DNA of 64,000 nt from CAIYTF01 sp963664845 (GTDB taxonomy: Bacteria > Bacteroidota > Ignavibacteria > Ignavibacteriales > Ignavibacteriaceae), in assembly GCA_963664845.1 (NCBI GenBank), contig OY761615.1, positions 2,790,001-2,854,000 on the forward strand, written 5' to 3'. How positions within the stretch are numbered: position 1 is the first letter of the stretch; every line of letters starts with the position of its first letter. The position numbers and the translations under genes are program-made. Shown piece after piece: positions 8,892 to 17,413 of the stretch. The notes under the pieces were generated by a model. The model saw only the letters and a program-made list of their open reading frames with translations. It had not been told where the DNA came from and made no database searches.

Positions 8892-9659
8892 TCATTTGTC
8901 CATCCACTCTTTGAATGCCGCAGCGCGGCGGCGACTGACTATAATGGCCTCTTCCGGCGGTGGCTGCACTTTCAGTTTAAGGCTGCCGCCTGGAAACAGG
9001 TGAATGCTCTCAATGCAATTCACGTTTACAATACATTGCCGGCTTACCCGGAAAAACACGTCGGGATTAAGTGAGGACTCCAATTCCTCAAGGGGGAGAT
9101 CAGAAATGAACTTCTTTCCGTTATAAAGCATCAAAAAGGTAATTTTGTTCTCCAGAAAGAAATAAGCAATTTCCTCACTCTTCACTTTGTGGAAGGTTTC
9201 TCCCTTCTTCAGCAGGAACCGGCTGCGGTATACAGGTTGCTTAAGGCTGATCTTCTGCAACACCTCACGAAAATTTGCCAACTCATCATGCGATTTGCTT
9301 TCACCGAAAAGAGCGTTGAATTTCTTGAGACTTTGTTCAAGGTCTTGCCTGCGTATGGGTTTTAACAGGTAATCCACACTGTTCACCTTGAAAGCCCTGA
9401 CGGCGTACTCGTCAAATGCGGTCGTAAAAACTACCGGACAGGTAACCTCTACGCTTTCGAAAATCTCAAAGCTGAGGCCGTCCGATAATTGAATATCCAT
9501 GAACACAAGATCAGGCGGCGGATTTGTCTTAAACCACATAATGGCAGAACGGACTCCGCCAAGCGTGGCAAGCACCTCTACCTGTTCACCGGTTTCTTCC
9601 AGCAGGCGTTTCAGTCGTTTGGCGCTTAAAACTTCGTCTTCAATAATTACTGTTTTCAT
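8892..9659 (-). CDS. LytTR-family response regulator
   Basis: A 255-residue two-domain regulator. The receiver (residues 1-120) has the acid pair at E7-D8, phospho-acceptor D55 in LVFMDIQLSDG, TTAFDEYAVRAF and the lysine in YLLKPI. The C-terminal LytTR DNA-binding domain (about 150-250) shows RFLLKKGETFHKVKSEEIAYFFLENKI, then FFRVSRQCIVNVNCIESI. It starts inside the 3' end of the sensor kinase gene (20-bp overlap), so the two are translationally coupled and form a pair. This class activates transcription at paired short direct repeats; targets are unknown, but the TonB-dependent receptor upstream is a candidate. Confidence 0.9.
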   Translation of the reverse strand: MKTVIIEDEVLSAKRLKRLLEETGEQVEVLATLGGVRSAIMWFKTNPPPDLVFMDIQLSDGLSFEIFESVEVTCPVVFTTAFDEYAVRAFKVNSVDYLLKPIRRQDLEQSLKKFNALFGESKSHDELANFREVLQKISLKQPVYRSRFLLKKGETFHKVKSEEIAYFFLENKITFLMLYNGKKFISDLPLEELESSLNPDVFFRVSRQCIVNVNCIESIHLFPGGSLKLKVQPPPEEAIIVSRRRAAAFKEWMDK

Positions 9660-10752
9660 ACAATTTCTTTGGTGAAAGAAGGGGGAGAGTTACCTGAAAA
9701 AAGCTTTCTGTTTCTTCTATCGCAATAGCGGGTGCACCTATCAGCCGGTAACGTTCCTTAATGTTATGCATCCCTGTTCCGCTGCTTTCGCGGGAGCGCT
9801 TTTTCTGCAGATTGTTCTTAATGCAGATGGTTTCATTTTGTGTATAGAGCGAAACCTGCAGGGGCTGTTCAGGTGAAACAATATTATGCTGTATGGCGTT
9901 TTCAAACAATATCAGCAATGCGGTTGTAGGCAGCAGCCAATCGTTAAATTCCGGAGCAATGTTACTGCTGACCCGCAGATTATCTCCGAACCGCACCTGG
10001 TGTAGGTAAATAAACGATTGCACCACCCGCATCTCATCATCCAGGCGAGAAACACCGGCTTCGTGCTTCTGTAAAAGATAGCGGTAAACAGCAGAAAGTT
10101 CCTGCACGAAGTCAATGGCGCGATCGGCATCTTCCGAGATGAGCGAACTTAATGAACTGAGACTGTTAAACAAAAAATGTGGGTTAACCTGGTTGCGCAG
10201 TGCCAAAAGCTGCGCGTTAAGGTTTGCCTGCTTCAATTGTTCAGCTTCCACCAGCGAATTTCGCCATTGACTGAAAAAATACGCGCTGAGATATATTATC
10301 TGATAAACAATAAAAACAGCAGGCAATAGGACAATTGCATTTTTCCAAACCTCATTGCTTTCACTTGCCTGAGTTGCCAAAAAGGGTACAGGAAAAAGAA
10401 TGGAAATTATGGCTGAATAACCACTCACTAACAACAGGATTATAACAGTAGACAAGAGAGAGTTTATCCCGATTTGTAAAAAGATCCTCTGTATAGGGGA
10501 AGAATCCCAGCCTGAACTTATATCCAAACGGTTATTCACAGCGGTATTCGTTATCCAGATTGTTGTAATGAGAGCGAAATCAAGAACCACATCCATTAAA
10601 AAATGCACAACATATGATCCAGCATAGTCAACCCGGTGGCCCGGAAACGCCAAATGGAAAATAACAGTAAGCATTATACTGAATGCAGAAAACCAAATGA
10701 GTTGTTGTCCGGTGAAATACCGTATATGTGGTGTTTTTTTATTACCTGTCAT
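9640..10752 (-). CDS. LytS/YehU-type sensor histidine kinase
   Basis: A 370-residue inner-membrane kinase. Four hydrophobic helices span about residues 18-34, 47-68, 95-122 and 136-162, followed by a short coiled linker (SLVEAEQLKQANLNAQLLALRNQ) and the His_kinase domain with phospho-acceptor His192 in QVNPHFLFNSL. The ATPase part has LLILFENAIQHN (N-box) and GTGMHNIKERY (G-box). It overlaps the response regulator gene and lies downstream of the TonB-dependent receptor on the same strand, separated by 234 bp that contain a dispersed repeat. The signal sensed is unknown. Confidence 0.9.
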   Translation of the reverse strand: MTGNKKTPHIRYFTGQQLIWFSAFSIMLTVIFHLAFPGHRVDYAGSYVVHFLMDVVLDFALITTIWITNTAVNNRLDISSGWDSSPIQRIFLQIGINSLLSTVIILLLVSGYSAIISILFPVPFLATQASESNEVWKNAIVLLPAVFIVYQIIYLSAYFFSQWRNSLVEAEQLKQANLNAQLLALRNQVNPHFLFNSLSSLSSLISEDADRAIDFVQELSAVYRYLLQKHEAGVSRLDDEMRVVQSFIYLHQVRFGDNLRVSSNIAPEFNDWLLPTTALLILFENAIQHNIVSPEQPLQVSLYTQNETICIKNNLQKKRSRESSGTGMHNIKERYRLIGAPAIAIEETESFFQVTLPLLSPKKLYENSNY

Positions 10753-10867
10753 ACTAAATCCAGGATAAATCTCTTTTTTATTTCATTCATGCACAAAATT
10801 CCGAAATTTTAGCCGCAATAAAAAAAGTATATTTTCATCTTTGTAATCTTGGCGCATAGAAGGGGAA

Positions 10868-10957
10868 TTACCGCAAAGGGCGCAAAGAAATATTGAGAAT
10901 GTGTTTCAAATATTTCACTTTGCGCTCTTGGCGCCTTCTCTGAGAACTCCGCGTTAA
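10868..10957. repeat. Dispersed CGCAAAG-type palindromic repeat, copy 1
   Basis: Imperfect palindrome between the receptor and the kinase. The left arm reads ACCGCAAAGGGCGCAAAG and the right arm CTTTGCGCTCTTGGCG, with AAATATT/AATATTT closing the inner stem. Related copies occur at 24380, 42205 and 42365. It sits in the spacer between two same-strand genes and could act as an attenuator or transcript-stability element. Confidence 0.7.
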
Positions 10958-10986
10958 CTTTTCTTCAGAAGCATAAAGAACACAAA

Positions 10987-13269
10987 CTAAAACTCATATA
11001 CCACGCCGAATATAGGCATCAGCTCCCATTGATATATTGGCTTTATTTCCTGTTTGTCCACATTCCAGTAATAATTTGAAACGTTCTTTCTGTTGTACGC
11101 GTTCCATACTGAAAGATAAATATCCAGGGACTGATTCAGGAAGAAGAATTTTTTGTCGACCCGGAAATTAAGCGAGTGATAATCAGGATATCTGGCACCG
11201 TTGATACGTGAGTCATCCACAACCGCGCTTTGTGCAATAATGGATTTATCGCGGTCAATGGGGGAATACGGGCATCCGCCTGCAAAAGTCCAGCGAGTAC
11301 TCACCTCCCAGTCGGCAGAAGGTTTATATCCGGCAATGAAGCTAAAGGTGAATTTATTGTCATACATCCGGTCCCGCCAGGTACCCGTCAGGTCCTGATA
11401 CCGGCTTCGGAAAAATGATGCGCTGACGATGCCGTACCACGCGTCGGACATTTTTTTCTGGAGCAGTAATTCAACTCCCCGGGTGAATCCTTTGCCGGAG
11501 CTTTGCAACACCTGATAGCTGCCAAAAGCATTACCCGTCACACTTCCGTCAATAACATTAAGGGTTGGGTCATCATTGGATAGAGGCAGTTGTTTATACT
11601 CCTTGTCATAAACATCAATACTCAATTTCAAGTCCGGCAAAAACAGATATTCAACCCCAAGAGCGTAATGCGAAGCGTTGGCCTCTTTCAATGAACTGAA
11701 TTCCGGCTTCCCGGCCAACAAAACAAGCGGAAGCTGCTGATGCAATAAACCGCCCGAAAGCCTGAAAGAGAGTCGTTCATTCATCTGCAGGGTCGCCAGC
11801 AATCGCGGTGCAAACAACAGGGCTTTTGAAAGTGCATAATAGTCCATCCGGCTTCCTGCTGATACGGTTAACGCATTGAATGGCAGTATTGTATAGGTTG
11901 CATATAAACCCAGTTGCCGTGGTGTGATAGATCTTCCTACCGTGTAATCCGGCTCCCGGCTTCCCAGCCGATTAGTCCAGGCATATTTTGTATAACGGTA
12001 GTCCCCTGTTTCAATTTTTGCTTCCAGTCCTGCTTCAATTTTGTTTTGCTTGTCAATTTCGAAATAGTTCGCATTTCTCAGGGTGAGCGTCTTTTCAAGA
12101 TTATCTGATGTGTAATATTTGGTCCCGCCATTTACGTTGTCAAAATTGTTTTGAAAGCTCTGAACTGAAAGCGAGAGTGTATTGATTGAGTAAAAATTCC
12201 GGGACCATAATGCGCGCCATTGAATGCCCGTAGTATATTGATAGTTATCTATTTTCCCATAGTAATTGCTTCCCTGATCAAGTGCATCACTTCTTCCATA
12301 ACTTTCATTGTCATATGCGTATAAGGTAAGAAAGGTGAGCTTGTGTTTTTGTCCAAGATCATATACAATTTTAGTTTGGGCATCGCCATAACGTATAACC
12401 ATTCCCCAGTTTTCAGCTTTCGAGATCAAATCAAGGTAGCTCCTTCTGAACGAGGCAAGCCAGGATCCTCCTTTCCCCGGCAAAGGTCCTTCCGCTCCCC
12501 CGCCAAAACCTGCCCAATTCAAATCAGCCTTGGCATTGAATTGCTCGCGGTTTCCTTCCCGGTATTTGATATCGACAACAGACGACAAACGGTCGCCGAA
12601 TTCTGAAGAAAAATTACCGGGCATAAAATTGAAGTTATCCACATAATCAACGTTTATTATCCCTATGGGGCCACCCGTCGATCCGATACTCGGAAAATGA
12701 TTAATGTTGGGTACGGGAATTCCATCTATATAGAAACCGTTTTCCGCGGGGCTCCCGCCTCGGACAATAAGGTCGTTGTTGTCATCAGATACTTTTGCAG
12801 TTGCCGGCAGAGCAAGCAAAATTCTGCTCAAATCTCCCATTGAACCGGGCGAGCGCCGAATTTCTTCGGCATTGAAATTAACGACGCCCGATCCGTTAAG
12901 TTCTGCATCCTGAAAGTAACCTGCTGTCACCGTAACGTTTTCGGTTTGAACAGCCTTCTCTTTTAATTCAGCGTTGATTATGGAAACACGTCCCGGTTTT
13001 ACCTGAACATCGGTTTTTACCGTACTCTCAAAACCAACAAGGCGGAATTCCAGAATATAGTTTCCTGGCTGAAGTGCTGTAATTGTGTATTCGCCGTTGA
13101 TATCGGTAACAGCGCCTGATTTTGTGTGCAGCAGAAGTACTGTTGTTCCGGGCAGAGCTTCCTTGGTGCCGCTGTTGGTCACTGTTCCCTTAATGGTTCC
13201 ATTGGTAACCTGGCCGGGTATCCTGCAGGCAAGCAGTATGATGAACATACCTAAATAAATAAATTTCAT
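10987..13269 (-). CDS. TonB-dependent receptor with carboxypeptidase-like N-terminal domain
   Basis: I start at the ATG at 13269 (760 residues) because AAAAGGAAG precedes it by 5 nt and it begins a signal peptide (MKFIYLGMFIILLACRIPGQ); the frame stays open 45 codons further without support. Order: signal peptide, carboxypeptidase-regulatory-like Ig fold at about 22-100 (GTIKGTVTNSGTKEALPGT), plug at about 115-235 (NDLIVRGGSPAENGFYIDGIP), 22-strand barrel to the C-terminal Phe of GVVYEF. It would import a ligand across the outer membrane with TonB-ExbB-ExbD energy. No SusD partner lies nearby, so it is probably not a classic SusC. The substrate is unknown; the downstream LytS/LytR pair may regulate it. 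Confidence 0.88.
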   Translation of the reverse strand: MKFIYLGMFIILLACRIPGQVTNGTIKGTVTNSGTKEALPGTTVLLLHTKSGAVTDINGEYTITALQPGNYILEFRLVGFESTVKTDVQVKPGRVSIINAELKEKAVQTENVTVTAGYFQDAELNGSGVVNFNAEEIRRSPGSMGDLSRILLALPATAKVSDDNNDLIVRGGSPAENGFYIDGIPVPNINHFPSIGSTGGPIGIINVDYVDNFNFMPGNFSSEFGDRLSSVVDIKYREGNREQFNAKADLNWAGFGGGAEGPLPGKGGSWLASFRRSYLDLISKAENWGMVIRYGDAQTKIVYDLGQKHKLTFLTLYAYDNESYGRSDALDQGSNYYGKIDNYQYTTGIQWRALWSRNFYSINTLSLSVQSFQNNFDNVNGGTKYYTSDNLEKTLTLRNANYFEIDKQNKIEAGLEAKIETGDYRYTKYAWTNRLGSREPDYTVGRSITPRQLGLYATYTILPFNALTVSAGSRMDYYALSKALLFAPRLLATLQMNERLSFRLSGGLLHQQLPLVLLAGKPEFSSLKEANASHYALGVEYLFLPDLKLSIDVYDKEYKQLPLSNDDPTLNVIDGSVTGNAFGSYQVLQSSGKGFTRGVELLLQKKMSDAWYGIVSASFFRSRYQDLTGTWRDRMYDNKFTFSFIAGYKPSADWEVSTRWTFAGGCPYSPIDRDKSIIAQSAVVDDSRINGARYPDYHSLNFRVDKKFFFLNQSLDIYLSVWNAYNRKNVSNYYWNVDKQEIKPIYQWELMPIFGVVYEF

Positions 13270-13922
13270 TTGTCTTCCTTTTCGTATTAGCTCAGAATGA
13301 TCAATATATGATGAGGTAAAAATACCGGAGGGGAAGTGACCAAACAGAATATTTGGACCGGGCGGTGTATAATTCAAACTGAACGAATGAAAGAGCCGGC
13401 TCATTGGTAATATGATCTGATTCGTTTATCGGGAGAAATGCATGCCTCTTGCTCTGAGAAATCGGTGATGCTTTGCATATAGGCAGGTACTATGCGCAAT
13501 AGAATTGCCGGGAGCTGCAGTTTATGGCTAAGCAATTGAAATAGTTGGTATCCGGTCATGCAGGTTTTTATGTGATGATTTAATCCACATTGTGTATAAC
13601 CGGTTACCTATTGTTAATAACAAATGAAGCTGTTAACAATGTTAATAAAGTCAGGGTTATTAACATTGTTGATATATGTTTCCTGCAATCGGGGCGAATG
13701 ATGACAGGGTGAGACGACTTTTTCAGGTAACAGCAGTTCCGCATTCTTGACGCACAAATAATTTAATTGATACATTACCATTATATAGTTAAATTATTAC
13801 CTATGCTTCTTACCGGGGTGTAAGTGTGGATTTGAGTACGGAAATGTACAAATGGTGCATCCCTCGAACCGGTTTTAAGTTGACCATTGTAACAGATTTT
13901 AGTAATAACTGATATAACCTTT
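13270..13922. other. Divergent spacer with AT-rich palindromes
   Basis: About 650 bp between the leftward TonB receptor and the rightward hybrid kinase. It should contain both promoters. The only structure I see is the palindrome pair at 13611-13670, described separately. No gene is evident. Confidence 0.45.
13611..13670. promoter_or_regulatory. Two adjacent AT-rich palindromes, possible operator
   Basis: First an odd palindrome TTGTTAATAACAA (13611-13623). Then a perfect 14-bp inverted repeat, AACAATGTTAATAA (13635-13648) and TTATTAACATTGTT (13657-13670), with an 8-nt spacer. Both share the GTTAAT/ATTAAC word. There is no T-run, so a terminator is less likely than a protein-binding site or RNA structure in the divergent promoter region. 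Confidence 0.45.
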
Positions 13923-15449
13923 GTGAATACTTTACTTATTCTGGAAAATCTTCCGTTACCTCTTTTTGTTATTGATATGCTGACAAACGAAATTTTGTTT
14001 GTTAACGAGGCGCTTACTGCATTGCTTCATTTGGATCAGAATGATCTGGCAGGAAAACAGGCTTCCTTTCTGGACAGCTTCATTTCGGACAGCGAGGGGG
14101 AGTCACTTATCCGGAAGATATTTGAATTTGTTGAACTGGACGAGGAAATAGTAGATATCAGAAGCAGCAATACAATAAAAAGCCTGGTTTGCCGGACACG
14201 GATAATGATCCAGGATAATTTTGTGCATGCAATTTGCATTTTTGAGCCTGTCCATTCACTTGCCGAAAGAATGGTGAAAAATTCGGAGTTGCTTTTAACA
14301 AAGGCGGAAAGCCATGAAATGCGTTCCCGGCTGAATACCATAATGGGGCTTTCACATGTTATCTCGGAAGAAAGTGAGCCGGAGAAGATAAAAGTAATTG
14401 CCGAAAATATTATGAAAGCCGGTGAGGGCATATTGCCGGTATTCGAAAAACGCGAAGGGAACAAACAAGAATCCGAAATTATTGTGAAATTGGCACACGG
14501 CGCGGTTGATGTTGTCCCGCTGATCAAAACAGCCATCCAGGAATATGTCCGGCTGATCATTGAAAAAAAAATACATCTGCGGTTCACCACTTTTCAAAAA
14601 ATTGTTGCCCTTAAGGTGGATGCTGAGGTATTCAGCGAATCATTTAAAGTTTTTCTTGAACTGGCAATTGAAGCAACAGACACCGGGGAGGTGAAAATTG
14701 AAATATTTGAGAAATACGCCGACACTAAATCGATAGCGATCATTAAAATTACCGATACGGGAACCGGCATCAAAAAATCGTATCTGGATTTGCTTTCTGT
14801 AATGTCTCACTCAACCGAAAAGGCTGAAATATCGGCCGCAGACAAAGTATACGCTAATTTCATACGTGCAAAAACAATGATTGAGCACATCGGTGGTGAA
14901 ATATTTGTTGAAAGTCAATGGGGAATAGGTACTTCCATTTCTTTGCATTTTCCGTTGCCCGGTGTTGCGAAAGATCAGAATAAACCGGTTACCGAACCAA
15001 CGGCGCCGGAACGGGTGGCCGGAGTGGTTGAAAAAGTGGAATTTACCCCGGAAGTTCTTATGGTGGATGATGATCAGATGGTTCATCATGTTGTCAAACG
15101 CTACCTAGCCGGCAGATGCAATATGGACTATGCAATGGATGGGCGAAGAGCCTTGCTGGCAGCGGAGAACAAACATTATGATATTTTTTTTCTTGATATT
15201 AATCTTGGAGTTGGATTAACGGGTTTACAGGTGGCAAAAAGACTTCGTCAGCAGAAGGAATATGCCAGCACGCCTATTGTTGCCATTACTGCCTATGCTA
15301 TGCCGGGTGACAAAGAACGCGCTTTGGCAGCGGGATGTACCTACTATCAGTCAAAACCCTTTACCAAGGCTGAAATTATTTTGGTATTTAATCAGTGTCT
15401 TGCACTGGCCAACGCAGCATATCTGAATAAATCGCGGGAACTTCCCTGA
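13923..15449 (+). CDS. PAS-containing hybrid histidine kinase/receiver, degenerate kinase core
   Basis: A 508-residue soluble protein starting at GTG 13923. Residues about 5-110 are PAS-like (PLPLFVIDMLTNEILFVNEALTALLHLD). Residues 125-345 resemble HisKA-HATPase: His131 in SHEMRSRLNTIMGLSH, G1-like ITDTGTGI (276-283) and G2-like GIGTSISLHFP (334-344). Residues 375-500 are a receiver with VDDD (381-384), phospho-acceptor Asp425 and the Lys of QSKPF. Oddities: the H-box Pro is Arg, and the N-box that should read N-L-L-x-N-A reads FLELAIEAT, so the Mg-binding Asn is missing. ATP binding or phosphotransfer may be impaired. No cognate output gene is adjacent. Confidence 0.8.
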   Translation: MNTLLILENLPLPLFVIDMLTNEILFVNEALTALLHLDQNDLAGKQASFLDSFISDSEGESLIRKIFEFVELDEEIVDIRSSNTIKSLVCRTRIMIQDNFVHAICIFEPVHSLAERMVKNSELLLTKAESHEMRSRLNTIMGLSHVISEESEPEKIKVIAENIMKAGEGILPVFEKREGNKQESEIIVKLAHGAVDVVPLIKTAIQEYVRLIIEKKIHLRFTTFQKIVALKVDAEVFSESFKVFLELAIEATDTGEVKIEIFEKYADTKSIAIIKITDTGTGIKKSYLDLLSVMSHSTEKAEISAADKVYANFIRAKTMIEHIGGEIFVESQWGIGTSISLHFPLPGVAKDQNKPVTEPTAPERVAGVVEKVEFTPEVLMVDDDQMVHHVVKRYLAGRCNMDYAMDGRRALLAAENKHYDIFFLDINLGVGLTGLQVAKRLRQQKEYASTPIVAITAYAMPGDKERALAAGCTYYQSKPFTKAEIILVFNQCLALANAAYLNKSRELP

Positions 15450-15500
15450 CATATTTTCCTCTGGTAAGCAGGTCGGTATCATACACAGTGGTATTAAGAA

Positions 15501-15536
15501 AAAAGAGCGTTTGCACATAGCCGCAAACGCTCTTTT
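15501..15536. terminator. Strong bidirectional rho-independent terminator
   Basis: A perfect 14-bp stem: AAAAGAGCGTTTGC (15501-15514), 8-nt loop, GCAAACGCTCTTTT (15523-15536). The A-run on the left and T-run on the right serve both converging genes, the hybrid kinase and the small acidic protein. Confidence 0.9.
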
Positions 15537-15561
15537 GGATCGGGCAGAGAGAAAATTTTCT

Positions 15562-15990
15562 TTAGCTCCTGGTATCGATCAGAGAACCCTGACTTGATCT
15601 GCCGCTGCTTTGCAGGCTGCTGACCAGGCTGGAAATATCGGTACTGGTCAACTGACCGGTTTTTGCTTTTTCCAGAAAATCCAGAACAAATTGTGGTTGA
15701 GAATTGGTTGTTCCGGTTTCGCCACTCTGATCGGGAACCTCACCTTTAGGTTTTTCAGGTGGCTTAAAACCTGCCGTGTCAAGTGTTTCGCGAAGCTCTT
15801 TACCTTGGGAAATGCCGGCAGATTTTATCTCATCCATCATGGATTTCATGCTGTCCTTTGTCATTGAAGACGAATCGTACTTTCCGATGATTTCAGTCAA
15901 TTGTTTCTTTTGATCGTCCGTTAACTTTACGTTGGTTTCAACGGGACGCGTATACTGGGCAGAACTGACACCGCTTACACTGAAAGACAT
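15562..15990 (-). CDS. Small Ser/Gln-rich hypothetical protein
   Basis: A 142-residue hydrophilic protein with no family I recognise. It has an amphipathic stretch KLTDDQKKQLTEIIGKYDSSSMTKDSMKSMMDEIKSAGI (residues about 22-60), which looks like a paired-helix module, a Pro/Gly/Glu linker (KPPEKPKGEVPDQSGETGT), and a final QFVLDFLEKAKTGQLTSTDISSLVSSLQSSGR. There is no signal peptide. I start at the ATG at 15990, 7 nt after AAAGGAG; the ATG two codons upstream would overlap the ribosome-binding site. It ends at the strong shared terminator and appears monocistronic. Confidence 0.65.
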   Translation of the reverse strand: MSFSVSGVSSAQYTRPVETNVKLTDDQKKQLTEIIGKYDSSSMTKDSMKSMMDEIKSAGISQGKELRETLDTAGFKPPEKPKGEVPDQSGETGTTNSQPQFVLDFLEKAKTGQLTSTDISSLVSSLQSSGRSSQGSLIDTRS

Positions 15991-16089
15991 GACCATTCTC
16001 CTTTGCTGTTAAATAGAAGTTTAATTTGAGAAGCAGCTAAATAATTTGTTTGCTTTTCTACTGCTATTATCGCTCGCATCACTTCATCA

Positions 16090-17073
16090 CTAAATGGTCA
16101 ATACGTGCTGTTTTATTGTACAATTCTGATTTTCAGCTCCCGTACGAAATTGCACGGGTGTCCGCATGGTATATTTTTTAAAAAATTTATTAAAGTTTGT
16201 GGGATCAGTGAATCCCAGCGAAAAACCAATTTCCTTTACGGTATTGTCGGTATACAACAGCAATCGTTTTATTTCGAGAAGTACCCGTTCTTCAATTATT
16301 TTTTTTGCCGGTTTACCGAGAAACTTAGAAGTTATCTGGTTGAGCTTTTTTTGCGTGATGTTAAGCTTTGTTGCATAGTGCCACACTGAACGTGACGCGT
16401 GAAAGTCTTTGTCCAATTCCTGTCTGAACGCAACTATATACTGCCAGTCTTTATCCTCTTGTAAGTTTACTTTTGGTTGCCGTTCCTCACTGGAATGAGC
16501 GGGGAAGGCAATTCGATGGATGCTTTCGTCTGACTGGTTCTTCCGGAGGTGCTTTCGTTTTGCACGTTCGGCCATAAGAAGAAACATGCGGAACGCGTTT
16601 ACCAGAATATCCCTTTGTGCAAATTCATTCCCCGATGCAAGTTCACTTTGCATTTTTCGTATCAGCATTAGGAGTTCGGCATATTCAAGGTCAGAAAGTT
16701 CAACCGCGCACGTCTTGTCTGAGTGCTCAAGAAGTGAAAGGTGGGCAATCCAGCCCATGTCCTCCGGATATTTGTACAGATATTCCTCGGAAAACAGGAT
16801 GACAAAACCCCTTGCGTCCTTTGAAAACTCGAGGGTTTCCACCTGTCCCTTTGCTAAGGCAAATAGTGAATGTGGTTTTACCGGATATTGCCGGGCATCC
16901 ACCTGGATATTGCCGGAGCCTCTCGAAATAAAAATGATTTGGTTCCAGAACAGACGGTGTGAACCGGAAATGAGATCGGGACAGCAATCTCTGATCTCAT
17001 CGAATCCTTTCATAAGGAAACCGGTTGCACTGCCTGCAAGGGTATTAATTAATTGTTCGTGAATGTCGTTCAA
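16090..17073 (-). CDS. AraC-family transcription regulator with cupin-like sensor
   Basis: A 327-residue regulator. The N-terminal part (about 30-175) is a cupin-like AraC ligand domain: WNQIIFISRGSGNIQVDARQYPVKPHSLFALAKGQVETLEFSKDARGFVILFSEEYL. The C-terminal AraC helix-turn-helix pair (about 225-310) reads HYATKLNITQKKLNQITSKFLGKPAKKIIEERVLLEIKRLLLYTDNTVKEIGFSLGFTDPTNFNKFFKKYT. The start is taken at TTG 17073, since the next Met (codon 22) would shorten the lead-in; AGGAAC lies rather far upstream, so the start is uncertain. The target is unknown; its upstream DNA is the repeat-dense 17.1-18.4 kb region. Confidence 0.8.
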   Translation of the reverse strand: MNDIHEQLINTLAGSATGFLMKGFDEIRDCCPDLISGSHRLFWNQIIFISRGSGNIQVDARQYPVKPHSLFALAKGQVETLEFSKDARGFVILFSEEYLYKYPEDMGWIAHLSLLEHSDKTCAVELSDLEYAELLMLIRKMQSELASGNEFAQRDILVNAFRMFLLMAERAKRKHLRKNQSDESIHRIAFPAHSSEERQPKVNLQEDKDWQYIVAFRQELDKDFHASRSVWHYATKLNITQKKLNQITSKFLGKPAKKIIEERVLLEIKRLLLYTDNTVKEIGFSLGFTDPTNFNKFFKKYTMRTPVQFRTGAENQNCTIKQHVLTI

Positions 17074-17233
17074 TGGCAGATAAAAGTTCCTGTGTTAATT
17101 CAGTGGTTTGACAATGGAGAAAGTGGTTTTATTCCAAGGAGGAGCAGATTTTCTCGCCAGATACGACGTTGTACCGGTTTTGCTGATTTCCTTAATCCTG
17201 AGGAAATGGCGTCAACTTTACGCCCCCAAGATA

Positions 17234-17261
17234 GTCATTGCGATCCCGCATCCTCGCGGGA
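17234..17261. repeat. GTCATT-CCCGC hairpin repeat, copy 1
   Basis: GTCATT followed by a hairpin TCCCGC (17244-17249) and GCGGGA (17256-17261). The same layout occurs at 53138 and 55648. It matches a hairpin type often seen scattered between genes in many bacteria. Confidence 0.5.
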
Positions 17262-17413
17262 GAAGTCGAGTGCAGCCAATATCCCGTGAGTGGGACAATC
17301 TCACACATTAACTTGGCGGTGGTGGCGGGCTGTCTCAAAAGTCAAATTTTGAATTTCTATCCGCGGAAATCAGTTCAAATCCATGTTATCTCTCAACGGG
17401 ATCCCGCTCCGCG

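Noticed and set aside
13270..13404. 45-residue extension of the TonB receptor
   Set aside because: It would bury the signal peptide; the internal ATG has a strong Shine-Dalgarno.
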